A DNA stretch of 19,907 nt from Polycyclovorans sp046565985 (lineage in GTDB: Bacteria; Pseudomonadota; Gammaproteobacteria; Nevskiales; Nevskiaceae): contig JBKHXN010000001.1 in assembly GCA_046565985.1 (NCBI GenBank), positions 1 to 19,907 on the forward strand, read 5' to 3'. Shown in pieces: positions 1-7,237 of this stretch (position 1 is the first letter of the stretch; the number at the start of each line of letters is the position of its first letter). The notes below the pieces were generated by a model that was given only the letters and a program-made list of their open reading frames with translations, was not told the origin of the DNA and searched no databases. The position numbers and the translations under genes are program-made.

Positions 1-554
1 GTCTTGCCCATGAGGATGAACAGCTTGCAGCGCGGATCATTGGCGCCGGACGACCACCACTTGCGGCCGTTGATGAGGTAGTGATCACCGTCGCGCTGGA
101 TCCGGCAGGCGATGTTGGTGGCGTCGCTGGAGGCCACCTCCGGCTCGGTCATGGCGAAGCAGGAGCGGATCTTGCCTTCCAGCAGCGGCTCCAGCCACTG
201 CTGCTTGTGCTCGGCGGTGCCGTAGCGTTCCAGCACTTCCATGTTGCCGGTATCGGGCGCCGAGCAGTTGAATACTTCCGGCGCCCAGATCACGCGGCCC
301 ATGATCTCGCACAGCGGCGCGTATTCCAGGTTGGTCAGGCCGGCGCCGCGCTCGGACGCGGGCAGGAACAGGTTCCACAGGCCGGCGGCGCGCGCCTTGT
401 CCTTGAGCGTCTCGATGATCTCGGTCGGCTGCCAGCGGTCACCCTGCGCCACCTCGTCGTGAAAGCGCTTCTCGTTGGGATAGATGTGCGCGTCCATGAA
501 GGCGGAGAGTTTCGCCATCAGGGCCTGGGTCTTGGGTGAATATTCAAAGTCCAT
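1..554 (-). CDS. Acyl-CoA dehydrogenase (ACAD10/11-like), N-terminal part
   Basis: Partial gene: the start is in the window and the C-terminal part lies beyond base 1. The visible 184 residues begin MDFEYSPKTQALMAKL and show the all-alpha N-terminal domain of acyl-CoA dehydrogenases, then the start of the beta domain with CFAMTEPEVASSDATNI, the conserved flavin/substrate-contacting segment, followed by INGRKWWSSGA. The family is an FAD-dependent cytoplasmic enzyme of acyl-CoA oxidation. The sequence most resembles the ACAD10/ACAD11 subgroup, some members of which (LvaC in Pseudomonas) act on 4-phosphoacyl-CoA rather than doing a classic dehydrogenation. The ATG has a clear AAGGAG six bases upstream and lies 29 bp after the stop of the kinase-like gene, so it is the last visible gene of the operon. 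The catalytic base lies outside the window and cannot be checked. The family is sure; the substrate is inferred from context. Confidence 0.9.
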   Translation of the reverse strand, partial: MDFEYSPKTQALMAKLSAFMDAHIYPNEKRFHDEVAQGDRWQPTEIIETLKDKARAAGLWNLFLPASERGAGLTNLEYAPLCEIMGRVIWAPEVFNCSAPDTGNMEVLERYGTAEHKQQWLEPLLEGKIRSCFAMTEPEVASSDATNIACRIQRDGDHYLINGRKWWSSGANDPRCKLFILMGK

Positions 555-583
555 CGTGTGCTCCTTGGTGTGCCGGCCGGCGT

Positions 584-1651
584 TCAGCGCCGCGCCAGAA
601 TTTTTTCCACCTGCTGCCAGGCCAGGTCCGCCAGCGGGCGCGTGGCGCGGCCCATCTCGGCGGCCTGGGCGCTGGCGGCGGTGCCGTCCTTCACCCGGCC
701 CATGATCCCCTGCAGGATCGCCGCCAGGCGGAACAGGTTGTAGGCCATGTAGAAGTCCCAGTGGTTGGGATCTATCGGCCCGCGCCCGGTGCGGCGGCAG
801 TAGGCGGCGATGTAGTCGGACTCGGACGGGATGCCGAGCGCCGCCAGGTCGGCCCCGCCCAGGCCGCGGAACACACCGGCCGGCACGTGCCAGGTCATGC
901 AGTGGTAGGCAAAGTCCGCCAGCGGGTGGCCGAGGGTGGACAGCTCCCAGTCCAGCACCGCGGCGATGCGCGGCTCGGCCGCGTCGAAGATGAGATTGTC
1001 CAGCCGGTAGTCGCCGTGGACGATGCATACCTCCTCGCCCGGCGGGATGTGCAGCGGCAGCCAGGCGATGAGGCGGTCCATGGCGTCTATGGACTCGGTT
1101 TCGGACGCACGGTACTGCTTGGTCCAACGCGCAATCTGGCGCGCAAAGTAGTTGCCGGGCCTGCCGAACTCCGCAAGCCCCACCTGCGCCGGGTCCACCG
1201 TGTGCAGCGCGGCGATCACGCGGTTCATCTCGTCGAACAGCGCGGCGCGCGTGGCCGGCGTCTCGCCCGGCAGCTTCGGGTCCCACAGCACCCGGCCTTC
1301 CACGCAGTCCATGACGTAGAATGCCGTGCCGATCACCGACTCGTCCTCGCACAGGCCGTAGGTGCGTGCCACCGGCACATCGCTGCCGTGCAGCGCACGG
1401 ATCACCCGGTATTCACGGTCCACCGCGTGGGCCGAGGCCAGCAGCTTGCCCGGCGGCTTGCGCCGGAGCACGTAGGACTTGCCGCCAGCATCCAGCCGAT
1501 AGGTGGGGTTGGACTGCCCACCCTTGAACTGGCTGACGCGCAGCGGGCCGCTGTAACCCTCCACCTGCGCCTGCATCCAGACGTGCAGCCGCGCCTCGTC
1601 GAAACGATGCGCCTCGCGCACCTCGGTGGTGCCGGTGAAGGTCTGGCTCAC
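584..1651 (-). CDS. APH-family phosphotransferase (acyl-CoA kinase-like, ACAD11 N-domain / LvaA type)
   Basis: 355 residues with the aminoglycoside phosphotransferase/choline kinase fold. A glycine-rich loop FKGGQSNPTY (about 42-51), a probable ATP lysine in YVLRRKPPGK (about 60-69), the catalytic loop HGDYRLDN (212-219) and the metal-binding LDWE (233-236) are all present, so it should be active. The FKGGQSNPTY and LRRKPPGKLL signatures belong to the subgroup that forms the N-terminal half of animal ACAD10/ACAD11 and to bacterial LvaA, which phosphorylate 4-hydroxyacyl-CoA. It is not expected to be an antibiotic resistance enzyme. The start is GTG, five bases after the stop of the oxidoreductase gene, with no strong ribosome site, so translation is probably coupled. 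The next gene is an acyl-CoA dehydrogenase, the partner domain in the animal fusion. Substrate is inferred. Confidence 0.88.
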   Translation of the reverse strand: MSQTFTGTTEVREAHRFDEARLHVWMQAQVEGYSGPLRVSQFKGGQSNPTYRLDAGGKSYVLRRKPPGKLLASAHAVDREYRVIRALHGSDVPVARTYGLCEDESVIGTAFYVMDCVEGRVLWDPKLPGETPATRAALFDEMNRVIAALHTVDPAQVGLAEFGRPGNYFARQIARWTKQYRASETESIDAMDRLIAWLPLHIPPGEEVCIVHGDYRLDNLIFDAAEPRIAAVLDWELSTLGHPLADFAYHCMTWHVPAGVFRGLGGADLAALGIPSESDYIAAYCRRTGRGPIDPNHWDFYMAYNLFRLAAILQGIMGRVKDGTAASAQAAEMGRATRPLADLAWQQVEKILARR

Positions 1652-1656
1652 GCGCT

Positions 1657-2637
1657 TCAGCCCCGCGGGGTGATGACCAGCTTGCCGGAGACCTTGCGGT
1701 CCATCAGCTGGCGGATGGCCTCGGCGCCGCGCGCCAGCGGGTAGGTGCCGGCGATGTGCGGCCGGAGCTTGCCTTCCTTGAGCCAGCCGAACAGCGCGCG
1801 CAGATCCTGGAGGTTGTTCATGGGCTCGCGCCGCGCGTAATCGCCCCAGAACACGCCGACCACGGACGCGCCCTTGAGCAGCGGCAGGTTGGCCGGCAGG
1901 TTGGGGATCTCGCCGTTGGCAAAGCCCACCACCAGCAGGCGGCCGCGCCAGGCCAGGCTACGCAGCGCCGCCTCGGTGAAGGCGCCGCCGACCGGGTCAT
2001 ACACCACGTCCACGCCCTTGCCCTGGGTGAGGGTCTTGAGCTGCTCGCGCAGGTCGCCCTCGGCGTAGTTGAGGACTTCATCGGCGCCGTGCTCCTTGCA
2101 CACCGCGAGCTTGGCGGGGCTGGAAGCGGCAGCGATCACCCGCGCGCCCAGCGCCTTGCCGATCTCGATGGCCGCCAGCCCCACGCCGCCAGAGGCGCCC
2201 AGCACCAGAAGCGTCTCACCGGCCTTGAGCGCGGCGCGGTCCTTGAGCGCATGGTAGGAGGTGGCGTAGGTCATCACGAAGGCCGAGCCGGTCGCAAAGT
2301 CCAGCTCCTGCGGCAGAGGGATGAGCTGGCGCGCGTCGGCCGCCACCTGTTCGGCAAACGCGCCCCAGCCGGTGAAGGCGATCACGCGGTCGCCCGGCTT
2401 GACGTGCTTGACCCCGGCCCCGACCGCGCGCACCACCCCCGCGCACTCGCCGCCCGGCGAGAACGGCAGCGGCGGCTTGAACTGGTATTTGTTCTGGATG
2501 ATCAGGGTATCGGGGAAGTTCACCGCCGCGGCGTGGACGTCCACCACCGCCTGGCCGTCCTGCGGCACGAGATCGGGCACATCCTGGACCACCAGCGTTT
2601 CCGGCAGTCCCCATTGGGTGCAGAGCAGAGCTTTCAT
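1657..2637 (-). CDS. NADPH:quinone oxidoreductase-like zinc-free MDR protein
   Basis: 326 residues of the medium-chain dehydrogenase/reductase superfamily, quinone oxidoreductase branch. The N-terminal GroES-like domain carries NFPDTLIIQNKYQFKPPLPF and PGGECAGVV (about 40-70). The Rossmann domain has the NADPH loop LGASGGVG (about 146-153). The cysteine and histidine ligands of zinc alcohol dehydrogenases are missing, as normal for this branch. Family members reduce quinones or enoyl/alpha,beta-unsaturated substrates with NADPH in the cytoplasm. The ATG start overlaps the stop of the SDR gene by four bases (ATGA), so the two are translationally coupled. An upstream in-frame extension exists but reads across the SDR gene and lacks MDR similarity. 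In this operon it may reduce an unsaturated acyl intermediate; that role is inference. Confidence 0.88.
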   Translation of the reverse strand: MKALLCTQWGLPETLVVQDVPDLVPQDGQAVVDVHAAAVNFPDTLIIQNKYQFKPPLPFSPGGECAGVVRAVGAGVKHVKPGDRVIAFTGWGAFAEQVAADARQLIPLPQELDFATGSAFVMTYATSYHALKDRAALKAGETLLVLGASGGVGLAAIEIGKALGARVIAAASSPAKLAVCKEHGADEVLNYAEGDLREQLKTLTQGKGVDVVYDPVGGAFTEAALRSLAWRGRLLVVGFANGEIPNLPANLPLLKGASVVGVFWGDYARREPMNNLQDLRALFGWLKEGKLRPHIAGTYPLARGAEAIRQLMDRKVSGKLVITPRG

Positions 2638-3479
2638 GCTTTCTTTCCGACAGAGGTGTTGGTGGGCAGGCGCTCGTCGAGGATGTCGCGCATGCGCGTC
2701 TCGATGGCTCCTTTGATCTTGGGATGGGTGAGGATGTAGAAGCGGCCCTCGCGCACGGCATCGAGTGTCATCTGCGCCACCTCGGCGGCGCTGATGCGCC
2801 CGGACTGCACGGCCTTGCGCACCTGCGCCTCGAACGGCGCGGCCAGCGGGTTGCGCGCGGCCAGCTCGGCCGGGCGGTGGCGCCCGGAATCGGCGATGCC
2901 GGTGTTGACGAAGGCCGGGCACAGCACCGAGACGCCGATCGGCGCGTTGACCATCTGCAGGTCGTGGTGCAGACATTCGGACAGCGTCACCACGCCGTGC
3001 TTGCTCACGCAATAGACGCTGGACGCCATCACCGACAGCAGCCCGGCCACCGAGGCGGTATTCACCACGTGCCCCGGCTCGCCGCTCTCCAGCATGCGCG
3101 GCACGAAACTGCGGATGCCGTGCACCACGCCCATCAGGTTCACGTCCAGCACCCACTTCCAGTCTTCCAGCGTGGCGCTCCACGCCGGCCCGGCGACGGC
3201 CACGCCGGCGTTGTTGAACAGCAGGTGCGCGGCGCCGAAGCGGGCGTAGGTCTGCTCGGCCAGCGCATCCAGGGCCTCGGGCTTGCGCACGTCGCAGTGT
3301 GCGCGCAGCGTCTGGACGCCGTGGGGCGCCAGCAGGCGCTCGGTCTCCTCCAGCCCGGCCTCGTCGATGTCGGCCAGTACCAGCCGCATGCCGGCGGCCG
3401 CGCACAGCAGCGCCAGCTCGCGGCCAAACCCGCTGGCGGCGCCGGTGAGGACCGCTACCTTGTCTTTCAGCTCGTGCAT
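2634..3479 (-). CDS. Short-chain dehydrogenase/reductase (SDR), first gene of the acyl-CoA operon
   Basis: 281 residues of classical SDR type. It has the nucleotide motif TGAASGFG (12-19), an acidic residue at the end of beta-2 (LADID, about 35-39) that suggests NAD preference, NNAG (89-92), catalytic Ser in NTASVAG (about 143) and YCVSK (156-160). The start MHELKDKV gives a normal N-terminus. In-frame starts up to 3560 would add about 27 residues unlike the family and would cover the LysR operator. The gene opens a minus-strand operon with quinone oxidoreductase, APH kinase and acyl-CoA dehydrogenase genes, and is divergent from the LysR gene. In the Pseudomonas lva pathway an SDR (LvaD) interconverts 4-oxo- and 4-hydroxyacyl-CoA, so a comparable alcohol/ketone step is plausible here, but it is not shown by the sequence. 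Confidence 0.87.
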   Translation of the reverse strand: MHELKDKVAVLTGAASGFGRELALLCAAAGMRLVLADIDEAGLEETERLLAPHGVQTLRAHCDVRKPEALDALAEQTYARFGAAHLLFNNAGVAVAGPAWSATLEDWKWVLDVNLMGVVHGIRSFVPRMLESGEPGHVVNTASVAGLLSVMASSVYCVSKHGVVTLSECLHHDLQMVNAPIGVSVLCPAFVNTGIADSGRHRPAELAARNPLAAPFEAQVRKAVQSGRISAAEVAQMTLDAVREGRFYILTHPKIKGAIETRMRDILDERLPTNTSVGKKA

Positions 3480-3536
3480 CGTGAACCCGGATGGAAACCT
3501 TGCGGGCAGGATAGGCAGGGGGATAGGATCAATCAA

Positions 3537-3573
3537 ATGCATATCCTGCATCTGTTGCAATAAATACCGTGCA
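3537..3573. promoter_or_regulatory. Probable LysR binding site in the divergent intergenic region
   Basis: The 89-bp gap between the SDR and LysR starts contains ATGCA-TATCC-TGCAT (3537-3551), a perfect inverted repeat that fits the T-N11-A LysR box. A second TGCA pair (3556-3559 and 3570-3573) lies just beside it and reaches into the LysR start codon region. Position and symmetry fit autoregulation of the regulator plus control of the operon. This is inferred from pattern only. Confidence 0.5.
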
Positions 3574-4483
3574 TATACAGCGTATCGACCTCAACCTGCT
3601 GGTGGTGCTGGACGCGATCTACACCGAGGGCGGCATCACCCCCGCCAGCCGCAAGCTGCACCTCACCCAGCCGGCGGTCAGCCACGCCCTGGCGCGGCTG
3701 CGCACGCTGTTCAACGACCCGCTGTTCGTGCGCGAAGGCCGGGTGATGGTGCCCACCTCCCAGGCCCGCAAGCTGATCCAGCCCATCCGCAGCGCGCTGC
3801 GTGGGCTGGAAATGGGTCTCAACGAACTGGAGCAGTTTGACCCGGCCACCACCCAGCGGCGCTTCACCGTGGGCGTGCGCGACGTGCTGGAATCGGCCCT
3901 GCTGCCGCCGCTGATGCGCCACATCAGCGCGGTGGCGCCCTCGGTGGACGTGGCCGCGGTGCGGGTGGACCGCCGCGCGCTGGAACAGGAGCTGGCCGCC
4001 GGCACGCTGGACGTGGCGCTGGACATCCTGGTGCCGGTCTCCGAGCAGGTGCGCCACCAGCACGTCTCGCTCGACCAGATGGTGGTGGTGATGCGCCAGC
4101 AGCACCCGCTGGCCGCGCGCAAGCTGGACCTCGCCGCCTACATGAAACAGCAGCACGTCATGGTCAGCGCACGGCGCAGCGGGCCCAGCCTGGAGGACGT
4201 GGAACTGAGCCGGCACGGGCTGCAGCGGCGCATCCGCCTGCGCTGCCAGCACTATTACACCGCCTGCCGCGTGGTGCACCAGACCGACCTGCTGCTGACC
4301 ATGCCGGCGCGCCACGCGAGCGTCACCAACCGCGACTTCGGCAACCTGATCCGCCCCTTCCCGCTGGCGCTGCCGCCGCTGGACGCCTACCTCTACTGGC
4401 ACGCCACCGCCGACGCCGACCCGGCCAACCGCTGGCTGCGCGAACAGCTCACGGCGGCGCTGCAGGAGTCGGGCGAGGGCTGA
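3569..4483 (+). CDS. LysR-family transcriptional regulator
   Basis: 304 residues. The N-terminal winged helix-turn-helix (about 5-64) reads DLNLLVVLDAIYTEGGITPASRKLHLTQPAVSHALARLR in two overlapping conserved blocks, typical of the NodD/SyrM-like LysR branch with FNDPLFVREGR following. The remainder is the periplasmic-binding-protein-like effector domain (FTVGVRDVLESALLPPL onward). Length is normal. The start is GTG (GTGCATATACAG); the ribosome site is weak. It is divergent from the SDR-led acyl-CoA operon, so it most likely controls that operon with an acyl or hydroxyacyl effector, which is inference. Its stop codon lies inside a small palindrome shared with the convergent lipoprotein gene. 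Confidence 0.92.
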   Translation: MHIQRIDLNLLVVLDAIYTEGGITPASRKLHLTQPAVSHALARLRTLFNDPLFVREGRVMVPTSQARKLIQPIRSALRGLEMGLNELEQFDPATTQRRFTVGVRDVLESALLPPLMRHISAVAPSVDVAAVRVDRRALEQELAAGTLDVALDILVPVSEQVRHQHVSLDQMVVVMRQQHPLAARKLDLAAYMKQQHVMVSARRSGPSLEDVELSRHGLQRRIRLRCQHYYTACRVVHQTDLLLTMPARHASVTNRDFGNLIRPFPLALPPLDAYLYWHATADADPANRWLREQLTAALQESGEG

Positions 4484-4495
4484 GGCGGGGCCTCA
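4481..4495. terminator. Short symmetric hairpin containing both convergent stop codons
   Basis: TGAGGC-GGG-GCCTCA is a perfect 6-bp inverted repeat. Its first three bases are the TGA stop of the LysR gene, and its last three are the TGA stop of the convergent lipoprotein gene on the other strand. It has no T-tract on either side, so its role as a terminator is uncertain. Confidence 0.4.
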
Positions 4496-7051
4496 GGGCG
4501 TGCGCAGCGGGCTCGTCGGCTTCGGCGCCGGGCGCAGCACGCCGTCGGGCACGACGAAGCCCTTCTCGCGGATCGCGGCGCTGGAGGCCAGCGTGCGTTC
4601 CCAGGTGCGCAGATAGACCTCGGCGGCGTTGAACAGGTCGCGCATGTTCTCGGGCGTGCCTTCCAGGCGCATTTCCTGCACCAGGCCGCTCATCATGCCG
4701 TAGTGGGCACTGCCGTCCTGGTCCAGGCTCCAGGTGCGGCCGTTGCCGGCGGCGTCGCGCTCCTCGGGCTGGCGGAACAGCACCGGGCCGATGCCGCTGA
4801 ACTCCGGCATCTCGTCGAACAGCGGGCCGTCGAACAGCGCGTAGGGGTACACCACTTCCTTGCCGGGTGCGATGTTGCCGCGCGGGGACGACTGGGCGGA
4901 AAGCCCATTGGTGTCGGTGCCAAAGCCAAAGCCGAACAGCCCGCCGGGGCTGCCGGCCTGGGTCCAGATCTCGCGCAGGCGCTGCATCTTGCCGATGTGG
5001 CTCGGACCGTTGTCCAGGCTCGGGTAGATGTGCCCGCCGTTGCGGTAGATGCGCTGGGCCTGGTCCACGCTGGTGCCGCCGAAGTCGCCGTGGGTGGAGA
5101 CGAAGGGATAGGGCGGATCCTGCGCCTCGGCCAGCTCCAGCGCCTGGGTCTTGATCTCCAGTTCGAGATGATCGATGTCGAAGATCATCCCCGCCTCCAT
5201 CAGCTTGCGGTAGGTGTACAGGCCGGTGGGGGTGAGCCAGCGCGCGTTGCACTGCGGCTTGGCGGGGTAGCAGGCGGTGGAGCCGCCCGGGCGGCCGCCC
5301 TGGCCGGTGTACACGCAGCCCGGCGGGCTCGCCATCACGTCGCCGCCGGTGCTGCCGAAGACGTAGCCGCTGAAGTCGCCGCCTTCTGTGACGACAGGGC
5401 AGTCGTAGGTGGTCCAGAACTCGCCCGTGGGGGTTTCGGTGGTGGCGAAGTTGCCCAGCGGCGAGGTCTGCGAGGGCTCGCCGAAGGCACCGGCCAGCGC
5501 CGCCAGATCGCCGGAGGGGATGCCGCCGGTGTTCTCGCGGTTGCCCAGATTGAGGACCAGATCGTCAAAGATGCCGTTGCCGCCAAAGGCGTTGTCGAAT
5601 TCGTGGATGGTGATGACCTGGCGCACGCCCAGGTTCCACAGGCGGTTGAGCTGGGTGAGGATCTCGTGGTCGGCGCCGGTCTCGGTGCTGGCGCAACCGT
5701 AGCGGTTCTCGCGTTCGCCGGTGCCGGTCTCCTCGAACGGCTCCTGGGTACGCAGCGGGTTGTAGGTGAGCTGGCAGTTGAACAGGTTGGAAATCTCCAC
5801 GCCGATGACCACCGCCATCTTGCCGTCGGCGATCACCGCGCGCGCCTCGGCCGGATCGAGCACGATGCGGAAGAAGCCCTGGCCGGGGCCACCGTACTGG
5901 GCGTCGATGTAATCCTGCATCGCGTACAGGGTGCCGACCTGGTTGGCGGCGTTGTTCATCTCGTTGCAGTCGCGCGTGGGCGTGCCGGCGACGTTGCGCT
6001 GCAGCTCGCACAGGGTCTCGTTGTCCACCACGTCGTTGACGATCAGGCGCAGGCCGGCCTTCCAGGCGCGCTCCTGCCACTTCCAGTAGATCGCCTCGTG
6101 GGTGAGGCTCCTGCGTGCCGGCCAGTCGGTGAAGGTGGGCCAGCCGTCGGTGGCGTGGCCGTCCGGGTCCATGGTGAAAAGCCCGCCAACCGCATCCTTG
6201 TGGCCAGTCTCGCCGTGCTCCACGCTGCAGTCGCCCAGCGCGTGAGTGACGCCAAACCTGTGGAACGGCGAGCCGTACTGCGCGCCGCCCAGGAAGGTGG
6301 TGGCGCTGATGTGCACGTGCGTGTCGGCCATGCCCAGTACGCGGCCGTCGGACAGAGTGCCCTTGAAGCTCTCGCCCTCGGTGTTGCTGCTGGCCTCGGG
6401 GAAGGGCGCGCAGCCGGACGCGGCTTCCAGCTCGAAGCGCTGGGCGTCGGTCTCGGCGGCGGCGGCCACGACCAGCGTGCCGTCATCCCGCACGCTCAGG
6501 CGCTGGCCGTCCACGATGGAAGCCAGGGTAAAGACGCGGGCACGCCGCTGCGGATCCCTGAAGTCGCGGTAGGCGGCGATCTGCGCCGGCGTGGGCTCGC
6601 GGTCATAGGCCGGGGCCGGTGGATAGTCGGTGGTATCGCCGTCCGCACGCAGGCTGAAGATGGCCTGGTCGCTGGCCGCGGACAGGGCCAGATTGCCCGC
6701 CGGCGTGGCCGCGCGCAGCAGCTGCCCGGCCCGGTTGTAGAGCAGGTACTGGCCCAGTGCGGCAGGCTTGAAGAAGAACGGCTCGGCGTCCGCTGCCTGC
6801 GCGGCGCTGGCGGTGTAGGTGGCCCCGGCGGCGGCCAGGTACTGGCCGTTGTCCTCGGACTTGAGCACCACGCAGCGGTTGGCAAAGGCATAGCGGGTGG
6901 GCAGCGGCGGCTCCGGGTCCGGATCCGGATCGGGGTCCGGGTTCACCACCACGGGCGGCGCCGGGGTCTGCGGCGGGGTGGAGCTGCCGCAGCCGGCCAG
7001 GGCCAGCGCGGCCAGCAGGAGCAGGCAGGTCATCGGGGCAACGTGCTTCAT
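4493..7051 (-). CDS. Lipoprotein with metal-dependent hydrolase (peptidase M19/amidohydrolase-like) domain
   Basis: 852 residues. The start MKHVAPMTC gives a lipoprotein signal peptide with lipobox LALAGC (lipidated Cys21), and GAGGA lies nine bases upstream. A Pro/Asp linker (PDPDPDPDPEPP, about 38-49) leads to a region of about 55-212 with short repeats such as VVLKSEDNGQYLAA, QYLLYNRAGQLL and GQRLSVRDDGTLVV, which look like a beta-trefoil (fascin/ricin-like) fold. The catalytic part runs from about 240 to 800. It has THVH (H245, H247), IGVE (E419), TIHEFD (H483), STHGD (H654) and GTDTNG (D712), the order of metal ligands in renal dipeptidase/amidohydrolase TIM barrels. It should be anchored at the cell envelope and hydrolyse an amide or peptide bond, but the substrate is unknown. 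It is much longer than the roughly 400-residue M19 dipeptidases. The trefoil call is tentative. Confidence 0.75.
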   Translation of the reverse strand: MKHVAPMTCLLLLAALALAGCGSSTPPQTPAPPVVVNPDPDPDPDPEPPLPTRYAFANRCVVLKSEDNGQYLAAAGATYTASAAQAADAEPFFFKPAALGQYLLYNRAGQLLRAATPAGNLALSAASDQAIFSLRADGDTTDYPPAPAYDREPTPAQIAAYRDFRDPQRRARVFTLASIVDGQRLSVRDDGTLVVAAAAETDAQRFELEAASGCAPFPEASSNTEGESFKGTLSDGRVLGMADTHVHISATTFLGGAQYGSPFHRFGVTHALGDCSVEHGETGHKDAVGGLFTMDPDGHATDGWPTFTDWPARRSLTHEAIYWKWQERAWKAGLRLIVNDVVDNETLCELQRNVAGTPTRDCNEMNNAANQVGTLYAMQDYIDAQYGGPGQGFFRIVLDPAEARAVIADGKMAVVIGVEISNLFNCQLTYNPLRTQEPFEETGTGERENRYGCASTETGADHEILTQLNRLWNLGVRQVITIHEFDNAFGGNGIFDDLVLNLGNRENTGGIPSGDLAALAGAFGEPSQTSPLGNFATTETPTGEFWTTYDCPVVTEGGDFSGYVFGSTGGDVMASPPGCVYTGQGGRPGGSTACYPAKPQCNARWLTPTGLYTYRKLMEAGMIFDIDHLELEIKTQALELAEAQDPPYPFVSTHGDFGGTSVDQAQRIYRNGGHIYPSLDNGPSHIGKMQRLREIWTQAGSPGGLFGFGFGTDTNGLSAQSSPRGNIAPGKEVVYPYALFDGPLFDEMPEFSGIGPVLFRQPEERDAAGNGRTWSLDQDGSAHYGMMSGLVQEMRLEGTPENMRDLFNAAEVYLRTWERTLASSAAIREKGFVVPDGVLRPAPKPTSPLRTP

Positions 7052-7237
7052 GTCGGGTCCTCGCAACACGGCCGCCGGACTCCCGGCCGCGGGAGTGCAA
7101 AGGTAGCATCTGAACTGCCCGTCACAGGGCACGCAGGCCCTGCGCAACATGGGAAATTTGCCCTAATGCCCGCCAGCGGGGCAGCGCGTTCGCCGCGGTG
7201 CCCGCCATAATCGGGCCGCCCGCCCGACTGGAATCCG

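Noticed and set aside
584..1651. Aminoglycoside resistance gene, suggested by the APH fold.
   Set aside because: The FKGGQSNPTY/LRRKPPGK signatures and operon with acyl-CoA dehydrogenase place it with acyl-CoA kinases, not resistance enzymes.
1657..3405. A 582-codon minus-strand frame that appears to fuse an unknown Arg/Ala-rich protein to the quinone oxidoreductase.
   Set aside because: The first half is the wrong frame of the SDR gene; MDR similarity begins only at MKALLCTQWG (2637), which overlaps the SDR stop by four bases.
4703..7210. An 835-codon plus-strand open frame opposite the lipoprotein gene.
   Set aside because: It is a complement-strand shadow typical of high GC: Gly/Ala/Val-rich with no motifs. 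The minus strand has lipobox and metal ligands.
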